From Thermoplasmata archaeon (GTDB taxonomy: Archaea > Thermoplasmatota > Thermoplasmata > Lutacidiplasmatales > UBA184), in contig JAKAAX010000016.1 in assembly GCA_021802125.1 (NCBI GenBank), forward strand, positions 1-44,576: a stretch of DNA of 44,576 nt, given 5' to 3'. Shown in pieces: positions 8,218 through 16,321 of the stretch. The notes under the pieces are model-generated. The model saw only the letters and a list, made by a program, of their open reading frames with translations. It made no database searches and had not been told where the DNA came from. Positions within the stretch are counted from its first letter, which is position 1; the number at the start of each line of letters is the position of its first letter. The translations under genes were made by a program, and so were the position numbers.

Positions 8218-9114
8218 TCACGCGTACTGGGCGCAGCCGTAGCAGTAGTAGCGTCCGTACGGGGCGACCCAGGTCGTCGGTTTGCCGCAGCTGCGGCAGG
8301 AGGGTGCCCCAGGGGTGGGGGCCGGCGTCGGCCCAGGGTTGGGGGTCGGGTTAGGGTTGTACGTCGCGAAGGTGGGGGGGGAAGAGGGAGCGGCCTGCGG
8401 GGGCGGCGAGGGCGCGGGCGGGGGGGCGTACGCCGGCGGCGGGGCGTAGCTTTGGGTCGGGGACGCGGCGGGAGCGGTGGGGTAGGGCTGGGGGGCGGGA
8501 TAGTTCTGCGGAGGAGCGGCGTACGGGCCCTGCGGTGCGGCCATCGGTCCGGGCGCATACGGCTGACCCTGGGCCCCCGGGTACTGGGCCGGCGCCGGGG
8601 CGGCCTGGGGATAGGGGGCCTGCTGGACCACCGGGGCCTGCGCGACGCCCCCCTGGCCCTGCTGCCAGGTGATCAGGGGTTCCATCTTCAGATGGAGGAT
8701 GAGGAGGAGGATCCCGACGATGACCCCGCCCAGCAGGAGGTTGAGCAGCGCCCAGAGGAAGGACTTCTCCTTCACCGTCTGGAACTGCCCAGCGTCCAGG
8801 GCTGCGCGGAGCTGAGGGACGATCATGAACCGGGTCAGGAGGTCGAACACTGCGAAGAGGAGGAGCGGCGCCGCGATGACGTAGGCGTCGGTCTCGCACC
8901 CGAGCAGGGCCTGACAGGCGGGGTTCGTCATGGCGAGGGCGATCTCGGCGACGGCGGCGAGCACCCATAGGAGCCCGAACACCAGCGACAGGATCTTCGT
9001 GAGGTCCAAGAACGACCGGGACGAGGCGAGCTCCGGAGGCTCCGCGGGAGCTTCCATGGTCGGTGGAGCCCCGTAGGCCGGTGCGGGCTGAGGGGCGTAA
9101 GGACCCGCTTGCAA
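8218..9114 (-). CDS. Membrane protein with proline-rich linker and C-terminal zinc ribbon, paralogue of the gene at 6874-8097
   Basis: A 298-residue protein with three hydrophobic helices (about residues 43-62, 77-98 and 119-142). A Pro/Ala/Gln/Tyr-rich linker of some 110 residues follows, then the C-terminal ribbon CRSCGKPTTW...YYCYGCAQYA. The end of the ribbon is the same as in the neighbouring paralogue even at DNA level (32 identical bases). The long frame begins with TTG 9114; ATG 9057 (MEAPAEPPEL) is a realistic alternative. A TATA-like element lies at 9147-9155. The function is unknown; the two genes probably arose by tandem duplication followed by linker divergence. Confidence 0.75.
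   Translation of the reverse strand: MQAGPYAPQPAPAYGAPPTMEAPAEPPELASSRSFLDLTKILSLVFGLLWVLAAVAEIALAMTNPACQALLGCETDAYVIAAPLLLFAVFDLLTRFMIVPQLRAALDAGQFQTVKEKSFLWALLNLLLGGVIVGILLLILHLKMEPLITWQQGQGGVAQAPVVQQAPYPQAAPAPAQYPGAQGQPYAPGPMAAPQGPYAAPPQNYPAPQPYPTAPAASPTQSYAPPPAYAPPPAPSPPPQAAPSSPPTFATYNPNPTPNPGPTPAPTPGAPSCRSCGKPTTWVAPYGRYYCYGCAQYA
8222..8253. repeat. 32-bp direct repeat, copy 2 (zinc-ribbon 3' end)
   Basis: Identical to 6878-6909; it encodes the C-terminal RYYCYGCAQY segment of the second paralogue. Confidence 0.8.
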
Positions 9115-9146
9115 TTCCCCTCGAGAGCGCGACGGACCAGAGGTCC

Positions 9147-9155
9147 CCTATAAAG
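9147..9155 (-). promoter_or_regulatory. Probable TATA box upstream of the 8218-9114 gene
   Basis: The minus strand reads CCTTTATAGG. Its centre is about 37 bases upstream of TTG 9114, giving a predicted leader of roughly ten bases if the TTG start is right. Confidence 0.4.
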
Positions 9156-9296
9156 GCTTCGAGAGAAAACGCGTCGTCACATCGAGGAGGACCAAGATAC
9201 ATATGCTCCTCCGGCGCATTCTTCACCTCCACGACCCGGGGCCGCTCAGGACCCTCGGGCCGGGGGCCGGATCGGGAACGCGGGGGACCGAACACT

Positions 9297-10337
9297 GTGC
9301 GCACGAGCAACATTGTGGTGGTGACCCTTGGACTGGACGCGATCTTCTTCGCGGTGAACTTCCTGGTCTTCCTTTCCGGGGGTAGCCGGGCCGTCCTCTC
9401 CCAGGCGGTCTCCACGGTGACCGACCTCATCGGCAGCGTGATGATCCTCTGGGGCCAGCTGGCCGCGGACCTCCCCGCGACGGCCAAGCACCCCTTCGGG
9501 CGGGGGAAGGAGAGGTTCTTCTGGGCCTACAGCGCGGGGCTCGTCACCTTCTCGCTCGCGGGCGGGCTGGTCTGCCTGGAAGGCCTCGAGCAGGCGCTGG
9601 ACCCCCGCACGGTGACCGACCTTGGCACCGGTATCCTCACCGTGGGGGGAACGTTCCTTGCCAGCCTGGGGAGCCTGCTCGTCGTCCTGCTCGAGCTTCG
9701 GAAGGACCGCAGGAGCGTTCACCAGCTCCTCGCCTCGAGCCACCAGGGCGTGAAGACGATCTTCCTGCAGGATGTGGTGAGCCTCGCCGGAGCGGGCGTC
9801 GCGCTCGCCGGCATCGCCATCGTGCGCTACACGGGCCCTCCTTCCGTCGACGGTCTGTCCGCCGCCGTGGTGGGCGCCTTGCTGCTCTACACCGGCTTCG
9901 CCCTCGCCGCCGAGGGGAGGGAGTTCCTTGTGGGCAGGGCCGTCGGGGAGGAGGAGGGGCGGGCGATCCTCTCCCTTGTCGAGAGGTACCCCTACGTGCG
10001 GCACGTCCTCGGGATGCAGAGCATGGTCCTCAGCCCCGACGATCGGCTCGTCGTCCTCCGAGTGAACTTCATGGACGAGATGAACACCGACGACGTCGAG
10101 ATGCACATCGACCAGCTGAGGAGGTTCGTGACCGGGGAGTTCCCGCTGGTCAAGCACCTCATCATCGAGCCGGTGCGCGCGGCCGGCGAGGACCTCGTGA
10201 TGGACGAGCGGACAACCCCGCAGGAGGTCCACGGTCCTCCCTTCGCCCCCGAGCCGCTCACGGCGGGGCGAGGGTCGGGTGGTGCCCCGCCCGTGCGGCA
10301 CGACGAGCACGGCTCAAACGGAGCCAGGTCAGCGTGA
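9297..10337 (+). CDS. Cation diffusion facilitator (CDF) family metal transporter
   Basis: A 346-residue integral membrane protein. CDF features are AVSTVTDLIGSVMILWG in helix 2, the following HPFGRGKERFFWAY loop (family pattern HPFGxGr.eyfw), a helix-5 segment with TIFLQDVVSLAG, and a cytoplasmic C-terminal domain (residues about 230-320) with VLRVNFMDEMNTDDVE. CDF proteins export divalent metals such as Zn or Mn in exchange for protons. The metal-site Asp pair of helix 5 is only partly present, so specificity is unclear. I chose GTG 9297 (VRTSNIVVV) because the upstream open frame is Arg/Gly-rich and not membrane-like. The last 80 bases overlap the convergent MFS gene. Confidence 0.8.
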   Translation: MRTSNIVVVTLGLDAIFFAVNFLVFLSGGSRAVLSQAVSTVTDLIGSVMILWGQLAADLPATAKHPFGRGKERFFWAYSAGLVTFSLAGGLVCLEGLEQALDPRTVTDLGTGILTVGGTFLASLGSLLVVLLELRKDRRSVHQLLASSHQGVKTIFLQDVVSLAGAGVALAGIAIVRYTGPPSVDGLSAAVVGALLLYTGFALAAEGREFLVGRAVGEEEGRAILSLVERYPYVRHVLGMQSMVLSPDDRLVVLRVNFMDEMNTDDVEMHIDQLRRFVTGEFPLVKHLIIEPVRAAGEDLVMDERTTPQEVHGPPFAPEPLTAGRGSGGAPPVRHDEHGSNGARSA

Positions 10338-11568
10338 CCAGGAACGCGGCGATGAGGGCGAAGAAGAGCACGATGCCGCGGTTGCCGAGCCAGGTGAAGA
10401 GCCCGCTCGAGAGCGAGATCCCGACGAACATCCCCGCCGCGATCATGAGGGTGTAGAGCCCCATCGTCGTGCCACGACTGATCTTCTTGGACAGGTCGGC
10501 GAGCGCGGCGAGCGAAGAGGGGCCGAAGGCCAGCGCCGCGAGGGCGCTCACCCCGAGCCCCGCGACGGCCGGGTAGCCGATGTAGGTCGGGCTCAGGCCG
10601 TTGTTCCAGGCGATGATGCTCCCGAAGAGGAGGATCCCCAGGAACCCCGCGATCCCCACGCCCATGAGAGGCGCGCGTCCGCGACGGTCCGCCATCCGGC
10701 CGTAGAGCGGCTGGGTGAAGAGGAGGAGCGAGCCGCCCACGGCGACCGCGACCCCGAGCTCCCACGGGTGAAGCCCGATCTGCTTGCTCGTCGCCGCCGT
10801 CCCGAGGAAGGTGAAGAGGGCCCCGAGGAGCATGTAGATCGTCGCCCACGGCAGGACGACGAGGAGGATGTCGGGGTCCAGGACCGCGGCCCGGAACCGG
10901 GAGAGGTCGAAGAAGTGCGAGCCACGACGCTCGACGATCCCCCGAGCCCTGAGCAGGACCAGAAGGAGCGCGACCGTCACGGCCACGGCTCCCACCAGGA
11001 AGGTGGGCGCGAGCCGTTCGGGGTGGAGGCCGCTCGCGTCGAGCAGGCTCACGAAGATGTATCCCACCGAGAAGCCCAGGATCCATCCGAAGAGGTTCAC
11101 GGCGTCGAAGACCCCCATCTCCGCGCCCCGCTCCTGCGCCGGCGTCGCGTCCCCGATGATCGCGAGCGAGGAGGCGAGGATCGCTCCGCTCGAAAGTCCG
11201 AAGAGCCCGGAGAGGAGGGCCTGGACCCAGACGTCGCGGTTGGTCGCCATCAGCACGAGCAGGAGCGCACCCAGTGCGAGGCCGGCACGGAGGACGGGGA
11301 AGCGCCCGACGTCGTCGGCCGCGAGACCGGACCAGAGCACGGTGGACATCTCGATGAGCGGCGAGGCGGCCGCCGCGAGTCCCACCGTCGCGACGCTGTT
11401 CGACTGCCCCGCGCTGAGGTAGAACGCGAAGATGCTGACCGTGATCCCGAACCCGAAACGGATGAACAGCGTCGCCAGGAACACCATCGGGAGCAGGCGG
11501 CGGACCTCGGGCGTCGCGGAGGGGACGCCCCCGGCGGGGGACGGAGCGGAGGGAGGGGTGGGCTTCAC
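10258..11568 (-). CDS. Major facilitator superfamily transporter
   Basis: A 436-residue protein with about twelve hydrophobic helices. MFS motif A-like loops appear as WSGLAADDVGRFPVLRAG after helix 2 and GRMADRRGRAPLMG between helices 8 and 9. The start is GTG 11566-11568, which overlaps the TGA of the upstream VOC gene (GTGA), a coupled junction; the longer open frame upstream only shadows that gene. The substrate cannot be predicted; the pairing with a VOC protein hints at export or detoxification of a small molecule, which is inference. The 3' end overlaps the convergent CDF gene by 80 bases. Confidence 0.82.
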   Translation of the reverse strand: MKPTPPSAPSPAGGVPSATPEVRRLLPMVFLATLFIRFGFGITVSIFAFYLSAGQSNSVATVGLAAAASPLIEMSTVLWSGLAADDVGRFPVLRAGLALGALLLVLMATNRDVWVQALLSGLFGLSSGAILASSLAIIGDATPAQERGAEMGVFDAVNLFGWILGFSVGYIFVSLLDASGLHPERLAPTFLVGAVAVTVALLLVLLRARGIVERRGSHFFDLSRFRAAVLDPDILLVVLPWATIYMLLGALFTFLGTAATSKQIGLHPWELGVAVAVGGSLLLFTQPLYGRMADRRGRAPLMGVGIAGFLGILLFGSIIAWNNGLSPTYIGYPAVAGLGVSALAALAFGPSSLAALADLSKKISRGTTMGLYTLMIAAGMFVGISLSSGLFTWLGNRGIVLFFALIAAFLVTLTWLRLSRARRAARAGHHPTLAPP

Positions 11569-11963
11569 CGGCCCTGTGTGGCGGACCCGGGGCGCTCGAG
11601 CAGCTCGATCCAGATGCCGTTGGGGTCGTTCACGAAGGCGATGCGGTTGGAGCTTCCCTTCAGCGAGTAGGGCGCCCTCGCGACCTTCGCGCCGTGGGCC
11701 TGGAGCTCCCGCATCGCCACATCCAGGTCCGGGACCTCGAAGGCCAGATGGTCCAGCTGGTCGCCCTCGGCGAGCTCCTTCTTTTCCTTCCACCACGTGA
11801 GCTCGATGCGCATCCCCGAGAGCGGGTCGCGGACGAAGGCGATCTCGGCGCGGTTCTCCGGGATCTCTCGCCGCCGCTCGAGCTCAAGCCCGAGGGCCTG
11901 GGTGTAGAACCTCACGCTCTCGTCCATGTCGCGGACGGTGATGGACGTGTGGGAGAACCTCAC
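11565..11963 (-). CDS. VOC-superfamily (glyoxalase I-like) protein
   Basis: A 132-residue protein with two beta-alpha-beta-beta-beta modules. Candidate metal ligands sit at the family positions: His5 (FSHTSI), Glu in MRIELTWW, His in LDHLAFEV, and Glu in WIELLER near the end. The full set of four ligands is typical of lactoylglutathione lyase/glyoxalase I, which isomerises methylglyoxal adducts, though related VOC enzymes have other substrates. It starts at GTG 11961-11963 about 29 bases from a TATA box and is coupled through GTGA to the MFS gene. Confidence 0.85.
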   Translation of the reverse strand: MRFSHTSITVRDMDESVRFYTQALGLELERRREIPENRAEIAFVRDPLSGMRIELTWWKEKKELAEGDQLDHLAFEVPDLDVAMRELQAHGAKVARAPYSLKGSSNRIAFVNDPNGIWIELLERPGSATQGR

Positions 11964-11987
11964 GAGGACGGCCAGCCGGAGGTGCGG

Positions 11988-11996
11988 CTAATACCT
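11988..11996 (-). promoter_or_regulatory. TATA box for the VOC-MFS operon
   Basis: The minus strand reads AAGGTATTAGC. The element lies about 29 bases upstream of GTG 11963, predicting a leaderless or nearly leaderless transcript for the two-gene unit. Confidence 0.5.
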
Positions 11997-12216
11997 TTCT
12001 CCCGTTCCTGCCGGGCCGCCGCGCGTCCCGGCGAGCCCGGGGCGGAGCGGGAACCCGCGGTGCGGGGAAGGCGCGGACCCCGTGCACGAACCGCGGGCCC
12101 CGGGACGGTGTCCTGAGACGGGCGCAAGTCTTCCGTGCCCTTGGGCGCTCCCAGCTCATCGACGACCGGGCGACCGGCCTGGCGGAGCTGACGCCCGCGG
12201 ACCGGACGCCCCGGAC

Positions 12217-14004
12217 CTAGGGGTGCGCGAAGATGAACCGCCGCGCCGCCGCCGCGTCCAGAGGCTGGGGGTCCGCTCGCGCGAACCCGAACCGTTCGAA
12301 CTGGAAGAGGTCTCCCTCCTTCGCGGACGCGAGCGCCGCCTCGCCCATCCCGAGCAGGTGGGGGTCGTCGAGCGTGAAGACGTCGACCGCCACCGCTCCC
12401 GGAGCGGCCACCCACTGGATCCTCGGAAGGGGCTTGTTCGGTCGATCGGTGAAACGGGCCACCACCTCGGGCGCCGCGTTGATGCCGCCCTGCCCCGGCT
12501 CGGAGGCCGGGAGCTCGGGGGGTAACTGGACGTTGATGAGGTCCTTCAGCCGGATCTCCTTGCCTACGTTCTTCAGGAGGTCCGCCTCGGGAAGGAAGAA
12601 CAGGTCGGAGAGCGCCACCTCACGCTCCCCCATCTCCGGGTGCTCCGGATGGTTGGCCAGTCGGGCCGCCCGAAGGTCGGTCGGCATCCCCTCGACCCTC
12701 AGCCGCCGGGGCGAAGGCACGAAGGAGCGTCGCGCGGTGGTGGGGTCCAAGAGCCGGCGGTTCTCGGCGTAGAGCGTCTCGGCGGGAACCTCGATGTCGG
12801 CCTGGGAAAGGCCGAAGGAGAGGATGAACTGGCGGATCGCTTCCGGTCGTATCCCCCTCCGCGCGAGGGAGGAGAGGCTCCAGGTCCTGGGGTCGGCCCA
12901 GCCGTCGTACGCGCCGCTCTTGACGTCCTTGTAGGACTTGCTCTTGGAGATCTTGGTCTCCCGGATCCGAAGGAGCCCCCAGTGGAGGAAGGTGGGGCCC
13001 TTGAGGCCGAGGGCGCTCCAGAGCGCCTCCTCCATCATGTCCTCGATGATGAGCTCCTTGCCCCGGATGACGTGGGTGATCCCGAGGAGGACGTCGTCGA
13101 TGGCGAAGGCGTACTCGAGCATCGGCCACACTCGGTACTTCTTGCCCACACGGGGGTGGTCGAAGTCGCTGATCCGGAAGAGCACGCGGTCTCGGAACGC
13201 GGGGTTGGGGTGCCCCATGTCCGTCTTGACCCGTACCACGGCCTCTCCCGGCTCGTAGCGCCCGCCGAGCATCCCGACCCACTGCTCTCTCTGCCAGGTC
13301 GGTTCCCGGTCCCGCTCGCCGCAGGCGACCCCCGTCTCCCGGTTCTTGCGCAGGAGCTCGGCCGGGCAGGTGCAGACGTAGGCGGCTCCCAGGTCGAGCA
13401 GCCGGGGGACGTCCCGGTAGTAGAGCTCCAGACGGTCCGACTTGTAGTAGATCGCGTCCGGTCGGATGCCGGCGGCCTCCATGTCCCGCAGGATGAGGTC
13501 GTAGGACTCCGGGACCGGCCGTTTCTCTTCGGAACCCACCGTGTCGTCGAAGACCAGGTAGAACTTTCCATGGTACCGTCGACGGTACTCCTCGTTCACG
13601 AAGAGCCCCCGCGCGTTGCCGATGTGGAGGGAGCCGGACGGGAAAGGGGCCAGCCGGAGGACGACCTTCCCCTCCTCGGCCCCGGGAAGCGGGGGAAGCC
13701 CGTGCTCCTTCTCGTGCTGGGCCTCCGCCTCCTTCCGCGCTGGGCTGACGGGGATCGGCCCTCCGAGCTCGTCGAGCCGCGCTTTCCGGCCCTCGGCGGG
13801 GATGGCAGCGACCTCGTCCACGACCTCCCGTACGATCGCACCCACCTCCGCGCGGTGCGGGCGGAGCGACGCGTCCGCGCCGAGCATCCCTCCGAGGACG
13901 CTCTCGACGCGGGGCACCCCGCCGTGGCGCAGCGCGTTCTCCAGGGCCAGGCGGAGCGCGCGGTCACGGACCGGCGCGGGATCGAAGACCATGATGGCGG
14001 GCAA
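12217..14004 (-). CDS. gltX: Glutamyl-tRNA synthetase, archaeal class (GluRS)
   Basis: A 595-residue class I aminoacyl-tRNA synthetase. The HIGH motif is HIGN (127-130) within APFPSGSLHIGNARG, and the KMSKS loop is KISKSKS (351-357). Archaeal GluRS has this eukaryote/GlnRS-like, beta-barrel anticodon-binding architecture with an N-terminal helical extension, as seen here (residues 1-105). The enzyme charges tRNA-Glu; archaeal versions usually also charge tRNA-Gln with Glu for later amidation by GatDE, which is known for the family and not shown here. It follows the RNase H-fold gene by 39 bp on the same strand, forming a likely two-gene operon. Confidence 0.93.
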   Translation of the reverse strand: MPAIMVFDPAPVRDRALRLALENALRHGGVPRVESVLGGMLGADASLRPHRAEVGAIVREVVDEVAAIPAEGRKARLDELGGPIPVSPARKEAEAQHEKEHGLPPLPGAEEGKVVLRLAPFPSGSLHIGNARGLFVNEEYRRRYHGKFYLVFDDTVGSEEKRPVPESYDLILRDMEAAGIRPDAIYYKSDRLELYYRDVPRLLDLGAAYVCTCPAELLRKNRETGVACGERDREPTWQREQWVGMLGGRYEPGEAVVRVKTDMGHPNPAFRDRVLFRISDFDHPRVGKKYRVWPMLEYAFAIDDVLLGITHVIRGKELIIEDMMEEALWSALGLKGPTFLHWGLLRIRETKISKSKSYKDVKSGAYDGWADPRTWSLSSLARRGIRPEAIRQFILSFGLSQADIEVPAETLYAENRRLLDPTTARRSFVPSPRRLRVEGMPTDLRAARLANHPEHPEMGEREVALSDLFFLPEADLLKNVGKEIRLKDLINVQLPPELPASEPGQGGINAAPEVVARFTDRPNKPLPRIQWVAAPGAVAVDVFTLDDPHLLGMGEAALASAKEGDLFQFERFGFARADPQPLDAAAARRFIFAHP

Positions 14005-14043
14005 GGGCCCCCCCCCAAAAGGATGCGTGGGCGGAGGCAGGTC

Positions 14044-14859
14044 TCAGGTGGCCGAGGGCGGGGAGGCCCGCGAGCTTCCGCCCCGTCGCCGCGTGTGCGC
14101 TTCGGGCAAGGTGACGCCGAGCTTCTTCGCCGTCCGCTCCAGCGCCTCCGCCATCGTGGTGCTGCCCTCCAGGACCGAGGTCGCCAGCTCTCGTGGGATG
14201 GTGAAGAGCCCCCCGCTCATCTCGCGGCTGATCCGCTGGACGTTCGCGACCTCCCCCGGGGTGATCCGTAGGAGCTCTTGCCCCCGGACCCTCTCCCCTG
14301 GGGTGGCCGCGATGGCCTTCGCGGCCAGGCTGTCGTTCTGGCGCCGACCTTGAAGGGTCGTCCCCTCCTCGTTCGCGAGCTCAACCGGCGCCCCGAGGGG
14401 CAGAAGCGCGTTCACGATCCGATTGCGTCGCAGGTGGTCGCCGGTCCCGACCCGGAAGGTGAGGTGAGCCCTCGGGAACCCGCGGGAGAGCTTCCGGCCG
14501 AGGGCCGCGACGGCCTCGGGGCTCTCGACGACCCCTTCGGCCAGGCAGGCCCCGGTCGGGCCCAGCACGGCGTAGCCGGGACGGGGGCCCGGGTCGATGC
14601 CGACGAGCAGCCCACGGGGCGCGCTGTCCTCGTGCATCGCATCCCGGAGGGCCGCTCCGAGCGCCGTCAGGTCCCCGGGGCTCGCGACCAGCACCCGCGG
14701 GTGGAGGACCCTGGGCGCCTCCTCCCGAGAGGTGACGACGACCGCGACGCGGGAGGGGATCCTCTGACCGGGGAGCAAGCTCACGGTCGGGATCCGGCGC
14801 TCCCGAAGGAACGCCGCGACCTCTCCGTAGAGCACCGGGTCGCGGGTAACCAATCCCAC
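14044..14859 (-). CDS. Predicted RNase H-fold (RuvC/YqgF-like) protein
   Basis: The protein has an N-terminal domain (about 90 residues, VGLVTRDPVLYGEVAAFL...) and then an RNase H-like core. The core starts with GIDPGPRPGYAVL, continues to ELANEEGTT (compare the DERxTT of YqgF) and has NDSLAAKAIA at the last acidic position. These are the places where RuvC/YqgF nucleases carry catalytic acidic residues. A conserved-looking C-terminal part, GEVANVQRISREMSGGLFTIP, follows. The frame is open to 15126, but the upstream part overlaps the divergent promoter region. I place the start at GTG 14857-14859; TTG 14874, about 26 bases from a TATA-like box, is the alternative. A role in DNA or RNA processing is inferred. 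Confidence 0.65.
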   Translation of the reverse strand: MGLVTRDPVLYGEVAAFLRERRIPTVSLLPGQRIPSRVAVVVTSREEAPRVLHPRVLVASPGDLTALGAALRDAMHEDSAPRGLLVGIDPGPRPGYAVLGPTGACLAEGVVESPEAVAALGRKLSRGFPRAHLTFRVGTGDHLRRNRIVNALLPLGAPVELANEEGTTLQGRRQNDSLAAKAIAATPGERVRGQELLRITPGEVANVQRISREMSGGLFTIPRELATSVLEGSTTMAEALERTAKKLGVTLPEAHTRRRGGSSRASPPSAT

Positions 14860-14895
14860 CCACCGGTCGCGCAACGTACCGAAAGGCTTCTCGCC

Positions 14896-14903
14896 CCTTA
14901 TGG
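14896..14903 (-). promoter_or_regulatory. Probable TATA box for the RNase H-fold gene and gltX
   Basis: The minus strand reads CCATAAGG. Its position predicts transcription from about 14873, just before the two candidate start codons, and supports discarding the upstream open frame. Confidence 0.4.
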
Positions 14904-14996
14904 GGATTCCGTTACCGGCGAGAGAGCTCGGGGTGAGGACCCGATCCGGGCGGAGGACGGTGGAAGCCTCATAGGCGCCCCGTCCCTCGCGAGGCC

Positions 14997-15521
14997 GTGC
15001 CCGCGTGCATCCACTGCGGTACAACCCTGGAGGAAGGGGCGTTCTTCTGCCCGAAGTGCCTCCGCACCCAGGTGATGCTCCCCTCCCCGAGCGCACCGTT
15101 CGCCGCGTCCCCGTTCGCGCCTCCACCCCAGACCGCGGTCACGCTTCCGCCTCCTCCCCCGCCCCCCCCCCCCCCCCCCGGGGACGCGCCCCCGATCGTG
15201 TACCGGACCCAACCGACGGTGCCTCCCCCTTCGGCTCCGCTCCACGGGGCTGGCCCTTCGCCATATTTCCCCCCCCCACCGCTCGTGGCGAGCCCGCCTC
15301 CTCCCCCTGCCGAGGGGCTTCCCGTCCCTCCAGGCCAGGAAGGCCGAGCAAGGCGCTGCCCTTCCTGCAACACCGTTATCTCACGCTCGGCGGTCGCATG
15401 CCCCGTATGCGCGACCTCCCTCCCGCGAGAGCCGGCGGCGGTGCCCGCCCGGCCGACGGGCGGGGCCGGTCCGATCCCGAGCGGAGACGCGGCGGGCGTC
15501 GCGGGCTCCGAACCTCGGTGA
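14997..15521 (+). CDS. Double zinc-ribbon protein with polyproline linker
   Basis: A 174-residue protein. The N-terminal zinc ribbon is CIHCGTTL...FFCPKC (residues 4-22) and a second ribbon is CPSCNTVI...VACPVC (about residues 122-139). Between them lies a proline-rich linker encoded in part by a run of 18 cytosines (15162-15179). The start is GTG 14997, about 26 bases after a weak TATA-like CTCATAGG, so leaderless. The stop TGA shares a base with the ATG of rnp4 (TGATG), so the two are translated as a coupled pair. The function is unknown; the ribbons may bind nucleic acid or protein partners. Confidence 0.72.
   Translation: MPACIHCGTTLEEGAFFCPKCLRTQVMLPSPSAPFAASPFAPPPQTAVTLPPPPPPPPPPPGDAPPIVYRTQPTVPPPSAPLHGAGPSPYFPPPPLVASPPPPPAEGLPVPPGQEGRARRCPSCNTVISRSAVACPVCATSLPREPAAVPARPTGGAGPIPSGDAAGVAGSEPR
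15162..15179 (+). repeat. Homopolymer run of 18 cytosines inside the zinc-ribbon gene
   Basis: The run encodes six consecutive prolines. A change of one or two bases would shift the frame and remove the second zinc ribbon and the coupling to rnp4. It could be a slippage-prone switch or simply a place where sequencing length is uncertain. Confidence 0.85.
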
Positions 15522-15925
15522 TGGTGACCGTCGCCCGCAGCCGGATCGACCGCTTGTTCAAGGAAGCGGACGAGGCCGGAGAACGCGGCGCGATCGACGT
15601 CGCCAGCCGCTACGTCCGTCTCGCTCGTCGTGTCGGGACGCGGTACAACGTTCGGATCCCCCCCGAGCAGCGCGCAAGGTTCTGTCGTGGATGCCTCACG
15701 TACCTCCGCGAAGGCACGACCGCCCGGACCCGCCTTCGGGCCGGTCGGAAGGTCCGGACGTGCCTGCGCTGCGGACGGTCCTACCGGTTCGTCTTCCGTG
15801 AGGCCAGGCCGCGGGACGCGAGCGGGTCTCTGGTTCCCGGCGATGCCGGTCTCCCGATCGGGGTTCCGGTGGACGAGCTGGCCGAGGAAGACGCTCAGGA
15901 CGGCGAGGAGCTCGACGGGGCGTGA
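15521..15925 (+). CDS. rnp4: RNase P protein subunit, Rpr2/Rpp21 family
   Basis: A 134-residue protein. Its N-terminal helical part, IDRLFKEADEAG...DVASRYVRLARRVGTRYNVRIP, matches the Rpr2/Rpp21 pattern. A zinc ribbon follows: FCRGC (about residues 50-54) with RTCLRCG (about 82-88), which holds Zn in the archaeal subunit. The protein joins Rnp1-Rnp3 on the RNase P RNA to mature the 5' ends of tRNAs. The start ATG 15521 overlaps the stop of the upstream zinc-ribbon gene (TGATG). An acidic C-terminal tail of about 25 residues is an extension beyond the core. A tRNA gene follows 68 bp downstream. Confidence 0.87.
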   Translation: MVTVARSRIDRLFKEADEAGERGAIDVASRYVRLARRVGTRYNVRIPPEQRARFCRGCLTYLREGTTARTRLRAGRKVRTCLRCGRSYRFVFREARPRDASGSLVPGDAGLPIGVPVDELAEEDAQDGEELDGA

Positions 15926-15961
15926 CCCGGTCGGGCCGTTCCCCATCTTCCTCACGATGCC

Positions 15962-15973
15962 CAGAAATAGGCC
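15962..15973 (+). promoter_or_regulatory. Probable TATA element for tRNA-Leu
   Basis: The sequence CAGAAATAGGCC is centred about 26 bases upstream of the tRNA 5' end, the archaeal TATA position. Confidence 0.4.
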
Positions 15974-15993
15974 TCCCCGGTCCGGTGGTTCGC

Positions 15994-16078
15994 GCTGGCG
16001 TAGCAAAGTTTGGCCAAATGCGACGGACTCAAGATCCGTTCTCGTAGGAGTTCCCAGGTTCAAATCCTGGCGCCAGCA
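15994..16078 (+). tRNA. tRNA-Leu, anticodon CAA
   Basis: The 85-base gene folds as a class II tRNA. The acceptor stem pairs GCTGGCG (15994-16000) with CGCCAGC (16071-16077), followed by discriminator A. The anticodon stem ACGGA/TCCGT encloses the loop CTCAAGA, giving anticodon CAA, which reads UUG leucine codons. The variable arm is long, as expected for leucine, and the T arm CCAGG-TTCAAAT-CCTGG is perfect. No intron and no encoded CCA are seen. Decayed transposase sequence begins within 250 bp downstream, so the tRNA may mark an integration hotspot; no 3'-end repeat of the tRNA was found. Confidence 0.96.
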
Positions 16079-16321
16079 TGATCCAATGCCTGCGGTCCCT
16101 CGATGCCCGCGCGATATCCGCGGCGCCCCCATAGGTCGGGGCACTATCACTGACCGCAAGCCCTGCGACCTGACGCGAGCGGGTCCCCCCCGGTCAGGAT
16201 GGATTGCGTCTCGGTCAGGGCCTCGGTACTGACGGTGGTGAACCATTCTCCGAGGTGCGAGACGTCTCCCACGGAGGAGGCGGGTGTATCGCCGGTCCTT
16301 CAGGTTCCGCGCTACCAACGT

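Noticed and set aside
10279..11670. 463-codon plus-strand frame over the MFS gene
   Set aside because: Highly charged Glu/Arg repeats, antisense to a clear 12-helix transporter.
16051..16078. tRNA 3' end as an attachment site (attL)
   Set aside because: No second copy of the tRNA 3' end was found in the window, and no integrase gene is present.
14969..16318. 449-codon minus-strand frame
   Set aside because: It covers the zinc-ribbon gene, rnp4 and the tRNA in antisense and contains no conserved features.
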